Part shown: piece by piece, positions 1-7,266 of the stretch
Layout of the letters: every line of letters begins with the position of its first letter
How positions within the stretch are numbered: position 1 is the stretch's first letter
Assembly (NCBI GenBank): GCA_029264655.1
Contig: JARHZY010000002.1
Coordinates: 1 to 10,629 of the forward strand
Reading direction: 5' to 3'
Origin: Helicobacter sp.
Lineage (GTDB): Bacteria; Campylobacterota; Campylobacteria; Campylobacterales; Helicobacteraceae
DNA: 10,629 nucleotides
Program-made: the position numbers and the translations under genes
Notes under the pieces: generated by a model
What the model was told of the DNA's origin: nothing
Databases searched by the model: none
Seen by the model: the letters and a program-made list of their open reading frames with translations, nothing else

Positions 1-43
1 GAAATTTATCACAAAGTAGAGTTTTAATTCTTTGTATAGTTAA

Positions 44-214
44 TATGCTCTTATTAAAGCTAATCATTTGCTTATAACTGATAGGCAAATGAGAATTGCT
101 TATAAAACCTTTAAAGATATTTGTATAGCTTTGCTAAACATGCAAAGAATAGATAACCGGGCAAACAATGCCTATGTATTTTCTCAAATCCTGATACATT
201 ACAATAGAGATTAA
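44..214 (+). pseudogene. possible decayed gene end (56 open codons, no function recognised)
   Basis: An open frame of 56 codons runs from just after a stop at 41-43 to a TAA at 212-214. Its translation has a natural-looking mix of residues (for example MQRIDNRANNAYVF near the middle) and not the Phe/Ile/Tyr-rich text typical of AT-rich noncoding DNA. An internal ATG lies at 89 but has no convincing ribosome binding site, and the same frame upstream is broken by stops at 17-19 and 41-43. It may be the remnant of a lost gene, next to the degraded yigZ copy that follows, or simply a chance open frame. I do not recognise a family. Confidence 0.2.
64..92. repeat. 12-bp hairpin
   Basis: TCATTTGCTTAT (64-75) pairs with ATAGGCAAATGA (81-92) across a 5-base loop, with one G-T wobble. 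The outer 8 bp are perfect. There is no T-run on either side, so it is not a standard intrinsic terminator. It lies inside the possible decayed frame at 44-214 and its role, if any, is unknown. Confidence 0.3.
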
Positions 215-274
215 AGTTACAAGAAAACTTCTGCATTATATTGTATAGCAAGGATTAGGCTTTATAGAATCTTT

Positions 275-429
275 AAGGAAATAAATTATGCAAGACTTTT
301 TATAACGAAAATACACACTATATAGGATTCTACTACTAACGCAAGCCTTAAAGGTAAAGGCTCAAAGTTTTTAGCATTACTCCATATGCTTTTCTCATTA
401 CCATAAGATACCAATTCTCACTATGTATT
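275..429 (+). pseudogene. degenerate duplicate of the yigZ 5' end
   Basis: This stretch is a decayed copy of the start of the yigZ gene that follows. Positions 356-429 align without gaps to 587-660, with about 59 of 74 bases identical by hand count. Read in the matching frame they give KGSKFLALL, then a diverged stretch, then a TAA where yigZ has CAA (Gln44), then DTNSHYVF against DTDSHNVL. Further upstream, ATGCAA at 288, ATACACAC at 311 and GATTCTACTAC near 327 match the yigZ start at 506, 531 and 545. The ribosome binding site (AAGGA at 275-279) is matched too. About 12 bases are missing between the two aligned blocks, and small indels and stops (TAA at 303) break the frame. Similarity fades after 429. 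It is a partial tandem duplication or the remains of a second paralogue. No product is expected. Confidence 0.75.
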
Positions 430-505
430 TATTTATAAATCACAGATACAATACACAATATATTTATAAGTGCATATCATACAAACTTTTCACAAAGGCA
501 AATTT

Positions 506-1159
506 ATGCAATATTTCTATTATCATGCAGATACACACCACACAGATTCTACTACCAATATAAATGATATAATACTTTTTGAAAATAAAGGCTCAAAGTT
601 TTTGGCATTACTTTATGCACTTCCACCATTACCACAAGATACAGATTCCCACAATGTATTGCGTAATGTGATATTAACACAACTTAAAGAGATACATAAG
701 AAGGCGGTGCATTTTGTATGGGCGTTTAGAATCTTAAATGAATATGGGCATATCATAGAGGGTAGTAGTGATGATGGTGAGCCAAAAGGAAGTGCTGGTG
801 TGCCTATACTTGAAGTATTGCGTGGAAAATGCCTTATTAATACACTTTGTATTTGTGTGCGTTATTTTGGTGGGACTAAGCTTGGTGTAGGTGGGCTTGT
901 GCGTTCATATACACAAGCGACTTTGCAAGCAATCGCATATGCAGATAGCAATAACCAAATTAGAGCCTATAAAAAACAAAGTAGTATCACCATCAATGAC
1001 AAAAGCAGTATATATAATAAGATTGTACATTTAACAAAAAAATACCAACTTACAATAACTAATAAAGTATTTATGCAAGCTGATATGACTTTGCAATTAC
1101 AAGGTGAAATGGAGCATATCACTTGTTTCTTACATGAGTATAACAATATAAAATTGTAG
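506..1159 (+). CDS. yigZ: YigZ/IMPACT (UPF0029) family protein
   Basis: Encodes 217 residues, close to the usual ~200 for YigZ. The family hallmarks are plain: SSDDGEPKGSAG at residues 87-98 and VRYFGGTKLGVGGLVRSY at 118-135, which form the conserved UPF0029 N-terminal domain (about residues 25-145). The remainder matches the position of the smaller C-terminal ferredoxin-like domain (DUF1949). The family is related to eukaryotic IMPACT and is thought to act around translation or RNA, but its biochemical role in bacteria is unsettled. An upstream in-frame GTG at 470 would add 12 residues. I prefer the ATG at 506 because AAAGG sits 7 bases before it and because the decayed copy upstream aligns from the same ATG and binding site. 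It is cytoplasmic, with no signal peptide or membrane segment. No strong terminator follows. Confidence 0.93.
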   Translation: MQYFYYHADTHHTDSTTNINDIILFENKGSKFLALLYALPPLPQDTDSHNVLRNVILTQLKEIHKKAVHFVWAFRILNEYGHIIEGSSDDGEPKGSAGVPILEVLRGKCLINTLCICVRYFGGTKLGVGGLVRSYTQATLQAIAYADSNNQIRAYKKQSSITINDKSSIYNKIVHLTKKYQLTITNKVFMQADMTLQLQGEMEHITCFLHEYNNIKL

Positions 1160-1284
1160 TGTATCATACATATTTATCTCTCCTTTGCTTTTATTTTATA
1201 CTTGGAATATAATAGAATAATTACTGAAATAAATTGCGTTAAAAGCATATATTACTTTTGTTGTATCTTGTCCTTGTCATTTAT

Positions 1285-1407
1285 TTGCATATGCAATAAA
1301 GCTATATGCTATATTGTAAATAATATAGAACTTTTTAGGCTTAAGTCTTTGATATTAGAGTGTCTAATAAGGATATATAATTGCTAATAAGACTATTAGT
1401 AATTATA
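1285..1407. repeat. AT-rich gap with palindrome and 14-bp hairpin
   Basis: The 418-base gap between yigZ and the transporter gene (1160-1577) has no convincing gene. It holds TTGCATATGCAA, a perfect 12-bp palindrome (1285-1296); a 7-bp hairpin CTATATT/AATATAG (1309-1328) followed by a short T-run; and a striking 14-bp hairpin at 1376-1407, in which TATAATTGCTAATA pairs with TATTAGTAATTATA across a 4-base loop with a single G-T wobble. No T-run follows the large hairpin, so it is not a classic terminator. It could be a structured leader or small-RNA element, or an old mobile-element scar. Confidence 0.4.
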
Positions 1408-1491
1408 GTAGGCTTCTATGGATACCTTTAAAAACAAATAGTATATAATATTCATTATCAAAGTGTATTTTAGCACATTTTAAGATTAACA

Positions 1492-1500
1492 TGCTAGAAT
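1492..1500 (+). promoter_or_regulatory. candidate TG-extended -10 for the CNNM/CorC gene
   Basis: TGC-TAGAAT matches a sigma-70 extended -10 of the kind used in Helicobacter and Campylobacter, where the -35 is poorly conserved. The same nine bases occur at 10225-10233 ahead of the exported repeat protein. Transcription from here would give a leader of about 70 bases. A second candidate, a perfect TATAAT, lies at 1444-1449. Confidence 0.45.
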
Positions 1501-1514
1501 ATTATTTTGTTTTT

Positions 1515-1556
1515 ACAGAATCTTTATATATTGTTATTCTTAAGCTACAATTCTGT
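1515..1556 (+). promoter_or_regulatory. inverted repeat in the leader of the CNNM/CorC gene
   Basis: ACAGAAT (1515-1521) and ATTCTGT (1550-1556) form a perfect 7-bp inverted repeat with a 28-base loop. It lies in the inferred leader, ending 10 bases before the Shine-Dalgarno at 1567. It could shape access to the binding site, but a chance occurrence in AT-rich DNA is possible. It does not match a riboswitch that I recognise. Confidence 0.25.
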
Positions 1557-1577
1557 GCATAATAATAAGGAGATATT

Positions 1578-2882
1578 TTGGATACGGATAGTTATCACTC
1601 GATTGGTATGGTTTTATTGGCATTTATTCTTATTCTTTTTAATGCTTTTTTTGTGTTATCCGAATTCGCTATGGTTAAAGTTAGAAAATCCCGCCTTGAA
1701 GAGCTTGTCAAGCAAAATAATCAAGTTGCTAGGCTTGCCCTTAAAATGTCTCAATCTCTTGATAGCTATCTATCTGCTACACAGCTTGGCATTACATTAA
1801 GTTCCCTTGCACTTGGATGGGTTGGTAACCATATTACTGCACTTATTTTGTATGGTATGCATACTATATTCCAAGCACATACACAACTTTTAGATACAGT
1901 GAGTTTGCTTATATCGTTTAGTTTAGTAACTTTATTGCATGTTATCTTAGGTGAAATTGTGCCAAAGTCTATTGCTATTGCAAAGAGTGAAACCGCATTT
2001 TTAGCAGTTGCACGTCCGCTCTATATCTTTTGGCTTATTTTTTTTCCTGTTATTAAGTTTTTTGATTTTGCTTCTTCTATGTTTTTAAAGATTTTAAAAG
2101 TGCAGGCACATTCAGAAGCCCATAGTGATGAAGAATTAAAAATTATTGTAGGAGAGAGTTTAAAAGGAGGGTTTTTAGATTCTATTGAAGGAGAAATCAT
2201 TAAAAATGCAGTTGATTTCTCTGATACACTTGCACGTGAAATCATGACACCACGAAAAGATATGGTATGTCTTGATAAAACATTAAGTTATGAAAAAAAT
2301 ATTGAGATAATTATTTCTGGTCCGCACCACACACGTTATCCTTATTGCAATGGCAGTAAAGATAATATTATAGGTGTTATCCATATACGCGATGTGCTTG
2401 CTGCAAATATTAAAAATAATTACCAACCAATTAGTAGTTTTGATTCTTTTGCAAAGAAAATGTTAATAGTCCCTGAAAGTGCATCAATTTCGCAAATTTT
2501 ACTAAAGATGAATAAAAAGAAAGTAGATACTGCCTTAGTTATTGATGAATATGGTGGCACTGCCGGTATGATTACTGCCCAAGATATTATGTATGAGATT
2601 ATGGGTAGTATTATCATGGATACAAAAGAAGATACCGACTATAAAAAGCTTGATGAAAAAACTTATGAATTTGATGGTAAGGTGGAACTCCAAAAGGTTG
2701 AAAATATTTTTGGTTTTGAATATGATGAAGAGTTTATGCAGGTTACTATTGGCGGGTATGTGCTTACGCTTTTTGGTGATATGCCAAATATCGGTGATAT
2801 AATTAGTGATGCAAAATGCCAATATGAAGTATTAGCGATTGAGGAAACGCGTATTAAACGCGTAAAAATTACACTTGTTTAA
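1578..2882 (+). CDS. CNNM/CorC-family (HlyC/CorC) membrane transporter, DUF21 plus CBS domains
   Basis: Encodes 434 residues, the usual length for this family. Order of parts: an N-terminal CNNM/DUF21 transmembrane domain (about residues 10-175) with the hallmark FNAFFVLSEFAMVKVRKSRL at 21-40 and GEIVPKS at 125-131; a pair of CBS domains, the first opening with EIMTPRKDMV near 221 and the second carrying DEYGGTAG at 323-330; and a C-terminal CorC/HlyC-type domain (about 356-434) starting at YEFDGKVEL. Relatives are inner-membrane proteins linked to Mg2+/Co2+ or Na+ transport and historically mislabelled hemolysins. The substrate cannot be read from sequence. The start is TTG, chosen because AAGGAG (1567-1572) lies 5 bases upstream and the conserved membrane segment begins soon after. 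The next in-frame ATG (1608) would cut into that segment. Confidence 0.93.
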   Translation: MDTDSYHSIGMVLLAFILILFNAFFVLSEFAMVKVRKSRLEELVKQNNQVARLALKMSQSLDSYLSATQLGITLSSLALGWVGNHITALILYGMHTIFQAHTQLLDTVSLLISFSLVTLLHVILGEIVPKSIAIAKSETAFLAVARPLYIFWLIFFPVIKFFDFASSMFLKILKVQAHSEAHSDEELKIIVGESLKGGFLDSIEGEIIKNAVDFSDTLAREIMTPRKDMVCLDKTLSYEKNIEIIISGPHHTRYPYCNGSKDNIIGVIHIRDVLAANIKNNYQPISSFDSFAKKMLIVPESASISQILLKMNKKKVDTALVIDEYGGTAGMITAQDIMYEIMGSIIMDTKEDTDYKKLDEKTYEFDGKVELQKVENIFGFEYDEEFMQVTIGGYVLTLFGDMPNIGDIISDAKCQYEVLAIEETRIKRVKITLV

Positions 2883-2917
2883 GACATAGAGATAATAAAT
2901 TGTTGGTGTAATTTTTA
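2863..2917 (+). terminator. candidate intrinsic terminator overlapping the CNNM/CorC stop codon
   Basis: AAAAATTACAC (2864-2874) and GTGTAATTTTT (2906-2916) are perfectly complementary. One more pair lies outside (2863/2917) and a wobble inside, with a loop of about 30 bases. The 3' arm ends in a five-T run. The 5' arm lies in the last codons of the gene and the stop at 2880-2882 falls in the loop. The stem is AT-rich and the loop long, so its strength is uncertain. The A-run/T-run symmetry would let it act on both strands. Confidence 0.45.
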
Positions 2918-2986
2918 TATAAGTGGGTATTCTATATCCCAAGTAAAGCATTAAGCAATAAAGATAGTTTGTTATGGAGATAATGT

Positions 2987-3838
2987 TTGCGATTTAATAC
3001 CATTGTTTATTCTTATTTATTTTTTGCACTTTTTATTTTTAATGCACTTGCATTATTAAGTTCAGAGTTTATGCCTATTTTTACACAAGTTTTTACATTG
3101 CTAACAGAAGATGGTCGTGTATATGATATTTTTTCTTGCATTTTGCTTTTTATTGCCTTATTAACATTATGCATCATGCCATTAAGGATATATACAAAAC
3201 GATCTACTTTAGGAAAAACTGCACCATTTATAGTTACTTGCATAGCATTTGTGCTTTTATGTCTTCTTGCTATTTTACTTTATTGGTTATGGGATAAAAT
3301 TTTTACCAAAGAAGATATTGCAATATTGCCGAGTGAAAATCCTATCGTATTAACATGGCAATCCTATTATACTTCATTGGAGTTTGCTATATCATTTATA
3401 TGTTGGATTCTTCTTATTATCTTACCGCTTACTTATAAAGCCTTATCTTTAACAATTAATATCCAACATCGCGTTGGGAAATCCATGCTTATTTTAGAGC
3501 CTAGCATAACAACTATTTTAATTGTTATGAGTGCAAATGCTTACCACCCTTATTTTTCTGATTTACCTAGCCGCTACATTCATTTTGCTTGTTTTGTGGT
3601 TGCAAATCTTTTGTTGCTTTATGTATTGGTGCGTAATAAAAAAATATTTGGATTCTATGAATATGTTAATGTAATATTACTAGCCCTTAGTATTTTTTAT
3701 TTTGTGCTTTGTAGCAGCAGTATGTTACGAGGTGAGTTTTTTAATGCACAATTAACGCTTTATATACTTGGGATTTGCTCATGGTGTAGCGAATGGCTTT
3801 ATAATCAAGAAATTGTGCAAGAACAAATAACATCATAA
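2987..3838 (+). CDS. multi-pass membrane protein of unknown function
   Basis: Encodes 283 residues with about seven or eight hydrophobic segments, roughly at 5-25, 47-66, 81-102, 130-150, 166-186, 195-215, 225-243 and 252-270. It is almost certainly an inner-membrane protein. No catalytic or transport motif stands out: one short charged loop (KIFTKED, about 104-110) and a few scattered cysteines are the main polar features. I do not recognise the family. The start is TTG at 2987 with GGAGA at 2976-2980, six bases upstream. Two nearby ATGs (2974, 2983) are in another frame and hit a stop at once. It sits 104 bases after the CNNM/CorC gene and 9 bases before fmt, whose ribosome binding site overlaps its stop codon, so it is probably co-transcribed with fmt. 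Confidence 0.8.
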   Translation: MRFNTIVYSYLFFALFIFNALALLSSEFMPIFTQVFTLLTEDGRVYDIFSCILLFIALLTLCIMPLRIYTKRSTLGKTAPFIVTCIAFVLLCLLAILLYWLWDKIFTKEDIAILPSENPIVLTWQSYYTSLEFAISFICWILLIILPLTYKALSLTINIQHRVGKSMLILEPSITTILIVMSANAYHPYFSDLPSRYIHFACFVVANLLLLYVLVRNKKIFGFYEYVNVILLALSIFYFVLCSSSMLRGEFFNAQLTLYILGICSWCSEWLYNQEIVQEQITS

Positions 3839-3847
3839 AGGCATAAC

Positions 3848-4783
3848 ATGCGTATTGTTTTTTTAGGCACACCATTATTTGCTCAAGAGATTCTAGATGG
3901 GCTTATGCGACACCATGACATTCTTGCAGTGATAACACAACCAGACAAACCTTTTGGACGAAAAAAGATATTAAAAGCACCTGAGGTAAAGGAATATGCA
4001 ATAGCACACAATATTCCTTGCCTACAGCCACAAAAAAGCGTAGATATTGTGCCAATACTTCATGATATTGATAAAAAGCATAATATTGATGTTGTTATTG
4101 TTGTAGCATATGGCAAGATTTTACCAAAAGCTGTTGTTACGCATTATAAATGCTTGAATCTACATGGTTCTTTGTTGCCATATTTTCGCGGGGCAAGCCC
4201 AGTGCAAACAAGCATTATACAGAATTATAAGCATTTTGGTTTAAGTGTAATATGTATGGATGAAGGGCTTGATAGTGGGGAAATTGCAGGATTGCAAGCA
4301 ATAGAATCAGCGGTTGTCGCACACAAGAATCTTACAGAAGTATTCCATATGCTTGTGCCTTATGGAGTTACTTTGTTGGAAGAAGTGCTTGTCAAAATAC
4401 AACATAACACCTTAGAGACCATACCACAAAACCATATGCAAGCAAGCTATTGTCCAAAACTTACCAAACAAGATTCATATTTGGATTTTATGGATTCCTA
4501 TGCGTGTTATTTGCGTTTTTTAGCATTAGATTATATTGGCACATGGACATATTATAAAGGTATGATTCTAAAGATTAATGCAATAAAAGATTATATATAT
4601 AATGAGCAATATGAACAAAAAGGCATGATACTTGCAATAGAACATGATAGTGCATGTATTTCATGTAAAAAAGGTGCATTATGGATAGAATCTGTAACAC
4701 CTCAAAATAAAGCCAAAATGCCAATAACAAGCTTTTTACAATCTCAAAATTTAAAAGTTGGTGGTATGTTATTACTTGAGTAG
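3848..4783 (+). CDS. fmt: methionyl-tRNA formyltransferase
   Basis: Encodes 311 residues, the normal length for Fmt, which transfers a formyl group from 10-formyltetrahydrofolate to Met-tRNA(fMet) in the cytoplasm to make the initiator for bacterial translation. The N-terminal formyltransferase fold begins MRIVFLGTPLFA. The catalytic triad is present: Asn104 and His106 in NLHGSLLPYFRGASP (104-118), and Asp142 in MDEGLDSGE (137-145). The SLLP hallmark is intact (108-111). The loop QPDKPFGRKK (31-40) matches the part of Fmt that contacts the tRNA acceptor end. The C-terminal OB-like domain (about 205-311) is more divergent. The ribosome binding site AAAGG (3837-3841) overlaps the upstream gene's TAA, giving a compact two-gene unit. 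It converges on uvrB across 472 bases. Confidence 0.95.
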   Translation: MRIVFLGTPLFAQEILDGLMRHHDILAVITQPDKPFGRKKILKAPEVKEYAIAHNIPCLQPQKSVDIVPILHDIDKKHNIDVVIVVAYGKILPKAVVTHYKCLNLHGSLLPYFRGASPVQTSIIQNYKHFGLSVICMDEGLDSGEIAGLQAIESAVVAHKNLTEVFHMLVPYGVTLLEEVLVKIQHNTLETIPQNHMQASYCPKLTKQDSYLDFMDSYACYLRFLALDYIGTWTYYKGMILKINAIKDYIYNEQYEQKGMILAIEHDSACISCKKGALWIESVTPQNKAKMPITSFLQSQNLKVGGMLLLE

Positions 4784-5255
4784 TTTATAATGGTTGCCTT
4801 TATAAAACAAATATAGCTACACAACAGCTTCTTTTTATAAATTTTTTATTGGCACTATATATAAAATGGGTGCTATATTGCTAAGTTTTTTCAATGGTGT
4901 AATCACTTTGTATTTAATCAATTAATATGAATAGCTGATTTGTATTTATTGTTTATTATAGATAAAAGCATATAAAATTCATTATTATTGCAGGTTTATT
5001 TTGCTATCATATTACTACCTATTTGCTACAAATAATGAGCCTATATTTATTATATAAAAATCTCTCTATAAATACATTTTTTAATATTGAATATTTTGTT
5101 TTTTTTATTATCTCTTTGCGATATTCATATAATTTGTGGTTATGCAATTGTATTCCAACATTTTATCATCATAATAATTATTGCACTAAAATAATAACAA
5201 AACTTCAAGTGTTGCTAGGGTAATAACACTACTTATAAAAATATACAACAAAATA
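4784..5255. other. gene-free AT-rich gap between convergent fmt and uvrB
   Basis: There is no convincing gene here. A 66-codon frame (5023-5223) starts with TTG, lacks a ribosome binding site and reads as low-complexity hydrophobic text, so it is left out. A TG-extended -10-like sequence, TGC-TATCAT (5002-5010, + strand), could start a short transcript running towards the 3' end of uvrB. Near fmt, TTTATA (4784-4789) can pair with TATAAA (4801-4806), too weak to be called a terminator. I see no tRNA or known small RNA. Confidence 0.5.
5208..5230 (-). terminator. weak candidate uvrB terminator
   Basis: AGTGTT (5208-5213) and AACACT (5225-5230) form a perfect 6-bp stem with an 11-base loop, beginning 25 bases past the uvrB stop. 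On the minus strand it is followed by TGAAGTTTTGTTATT, only a loose T-tract. This is the best terminator candidate for uvrB, but it is marginal. Confidence 0.25.
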
Positions 5256-7238
5256 TTATAGATTCTGTAGTCGTGCAATTTCATCACGCAATTGTATGGC
5301 GGTTTCAAAATCAAGTCTTTTGCTTGCTTCAAGCATTTTTGCTTTTAAATCTTTTAGAAGATTTTCTTTTTCTTTTGCAGGAATTTTATTTTTCTTGCTT
5401 AGTTTATTATAAGTTTTTGTGCTATCTTCAAGACGCAATTCTTCTTCTACATTACGGCTAACAGATGTTGGTATGATATTATGTGTTTTATTAAAAGCTT
5501 CTTGTTTTTTACGTCTATATGCTGTTATATCCATAGCTTTACGCATGGAATTTGTAATTTTTTCAGCATATAAAAGCACTCTGCCATGCACATTGCGTGC
5601 GGCACGTCCCATAGTTTGTATAAGACTTGTTTCACTGCGTAAAAACCCCTCTTTATCTGCATCCATAATAGCAACAAGGCTTACTTCTGGTAAATCAAGT
5701 CCTTCACGCAATAGATTAATACCCACCAATACATCAAAAGCACCTAAACGTAAATTTCGTATCAAATGGTTACGCTCTATCGCGTCAATCTCACTATGTA
5801 GGTATTCTATTTTTATTCCTTCTTTTGCATAATATTTTGCAAGTTCTTCACTCATTTTTTTTGTCAAAGTTGTAATTAAAACACGCTCTTTTCTTGCTAC
5901 ACATATCTTAATTTCTTCTAATAAATCTTTCACTTGTGTGCGGGAATCTCTCACTTCAAATTCTGGGTCAAGTAAGCCTGTTGGGCGAATGATTTGTTCG
6001 CATACACTATCTTTACTTAATGAAAGCTCAAGTGCAGCAGGCGTAGCAGAGACAAAGAGAAAATTTGCTTTTTTATGGATAAATTCATCAAATTGTAATG
6101 GGCGGTTATCAAGTGCACTTGGCAAACGGAATCCATATTCTACTAAAACTTCTTTTCGGCTTCTATCACCTGCATACATGCCCCCAAATTGAGGTAAGCT
6201 TACATGGCTTTCATCAACAATAAGAAGATAGGGTTTATTTTTATGTTCGAAATAATCAAGTAGAGAAAATGGCGTTTCCCCTGCTTTTTTTCCTGTTAGA
6301 TGCCTTGCATAGTTTTCAATTCCTTTGCAAATACCATTTTCTCTTATCATCTCAAGGTCAAATTCTGTGCGTGATTTCAATCGCTCATATTCTACCATAC
6401 GTTGCTCTTGTTCATAGAATCTTAAACGCTCTTGCAGTTCTTGTTCAATATTAATTAATGCGGTTTTCAAGCGATTTTCACCAACAATAAATTGATTTGC
6501 AGCATATAATACATATGATTCTAATGCTTTTACAAAAGTATTATCAATTGATTCTAATATCGCCATCTGTTCAATCTCATCACCAAAAAATTCAATACGC
6601 ACAAACTCTACTTCATTGTATGCAGGAAAAATATCAACAACTTCACCTTTTACACGAAAACACCCGCGTTCAAAACTTGTTTCATTGCGTGTATAGCCCA
6701 TTTCTACAAGCTTTGTTAAAAGCTTTTTTTGTTGGTATGTTTTTCCTTTCTCAAGTTTTTCTATCATTGTAAGATATTCGCTCGGGTTGCCAAGTCCATA
6801 ATTTGCTGATACGCTAGCCACTACAATTACATCATCATAAGCAAGCAATGAAGTTGTTGCACTTAAACGCAATCGCTCTAATTCATCATTAATAGAACTA
6901 TCTTTTTCTATAAATAAATCTCTACGCGGGATATAGGCTTCAGGTTGGTAATAATCAAAATGGCTGATAAAATATTCTACATGATTATGAGGAAAAAAGC
7001 TTTTAAATTCACTATATAATTGTGCACATAAAGTCTTATTATGGCTCATAATCAATGTTGGCATATTTAGTCTTTGTATAATATTTGCCATACTAAAAGT
7101 TTTACCACTTCCTGTAACACCAATGAGTGTATTATATTTCTCATTACGACTTATTTGTTTGCATAAAAAATCTATGGCTTGTGGTTGGTCACCTGCTGCT
7201 TTATAATTTGCACATAAATTAAATAGATTTTTTTTCAT
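5256..7238 (-). CDS. uvrB: excinuclease ABC subunit B (UvrB)
   Basis: Encodes 660 residues, typical for UvrB, the DNA-damage-verifying helicase-like subunit of UvrABC nucleotide excision repair. It is loaded by UvrA and then recruits UvrC for incision. Motifs in order: Walker A GVTGSGKT (40-47); the beta-hairpin region around DYYQPEAYIPRRD (95-107), which inserts between the strands; Walker B DESH (342-345); the SATP helicase motif; the later helicase motifs with LLREGLDLPEV and QTMGRAARN; and a C-terminal UVR motif (about 627-660, FETAIQLRDEIARLQ) that contacts UvrC. The frame is open up to a TTG at 7271, but I choose the ATG at 7238: AAAGGTG lies 7 bases upstream, homology begins there, and a perfect TATAAT at 7266-7261 sits between the two candidate starts. 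An 8-A run immediately follows the ATG. It is cytoplasmic and apparently transcribed alone. Confidence 0.96.
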   Translation of the reverse strand: MKKNLFNLCANYKAAGDQPQAIDFLCKQISRNEKYNTLIGVTGSGKTFSMANIIQRLNMPTLIMSHNKTLCAQLYSEFKSFFPHNHVEYFISHFDYYQPEAYIPRRDLFIEKDSSINDELERLRLSATTSLLAYDDVIVVASVSANYGLGNPSEYLTMIEKLEKGKTYQQKKLLTKLVEMGYTRNETSFERGCFRVKGEVVDIFPAYNEVEFVRIEFFGDEIEQMAILESIDNTFVKALESYVLYAANQFIVGENRLKTALINIEQELQERLRFYEQEQRMVEYERLKSRTEFDLEMIRENGICKGIENYARHLTGKKAGETPFSLLDYFEHKNKPYLLIVDESHVSLPQFGGMYAGDRSRKEVLVEYGFRLPSALDNRPLQFDEFIHKKANFLFVSATPAALELSLSKDSVCEQIIRPTGLLDPEFEVRDSRTQVKDLLEEIKICVARKERVLITTLTKKMSEELAKYYAKEGIKIEYLHSEIDAIERNHLIRNLRLGAFDVLVGINLLREGLDLPEVSLVAIMDADKEGFLRSETSLIQTMGRAARNVHGRVLLYAEKITNSMRKAMDITAYRRKKQEAFNKTHNIIPTSVSRNVEEELRLEDSTKTYNKLSKKNKIPAKEKENLLKDLKAKMLEASKRLDFETAIQLRDEIARLQNL

Positions 7239-7260
7239 GATTACACCTTTTTTAGCTACA

Positions 7261-7266
7261 ATTATA
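7261..7266 (-). promoter_or_regulatory. uvrB promoter -10 (TATAAT)
   Basis: A consensus TATAAT is read on the minus strand, 22 bases ahead of the uvrB ATG. Transcription would start near 7254, giving a leader of only about 16 bases. It overlaps the opposite-strand -10 candidate at 7263-7268. No LexA-type box is recognisable. Confidence 0.5.

Noticed and set aside
470..505. Upstream GTG start for yigZ adding 12 residues
   Set aside because: The ATG at 506 has a good ribosome binding site, and the decayed duplicate aligns from that same ATG and site.
1202..1387. 61-codon frame between yigZ and the CNNM/CorC gene
   Set aside because: TTG start, no ribosome binding site, low-complexity Ile/Cys/Tyr text and overlap with hairpins.
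2535..2822. 95-codon minus-strand frame opposite the CNNM/CorC gene
   Set aside because: Antisense shadow of the conserved CBS and C-terminal domains.
2925..2942. GGG...CCC hairpin in the gap before the membrane protein gene
   Set aside because: Pairing breaks after three G-C pairs without a bulge, and there is no T-run.
5023..5223. 66-codon hydrophobic frame between fmt and uvrB, considered as a small membrane toxin
   Set aside because: No ribosome binding site, Phe/Ile/Tyr-rich text expected from AT-rich noncoding DNA, and no resemblance to known Helicobacter AapA-type peptides.
5419..5832. 137-codon + strand frame opposite uvrB
   Set aside because: It lies wholly inside the conserved uvrB coding sequence and reads as an antisense shadow.
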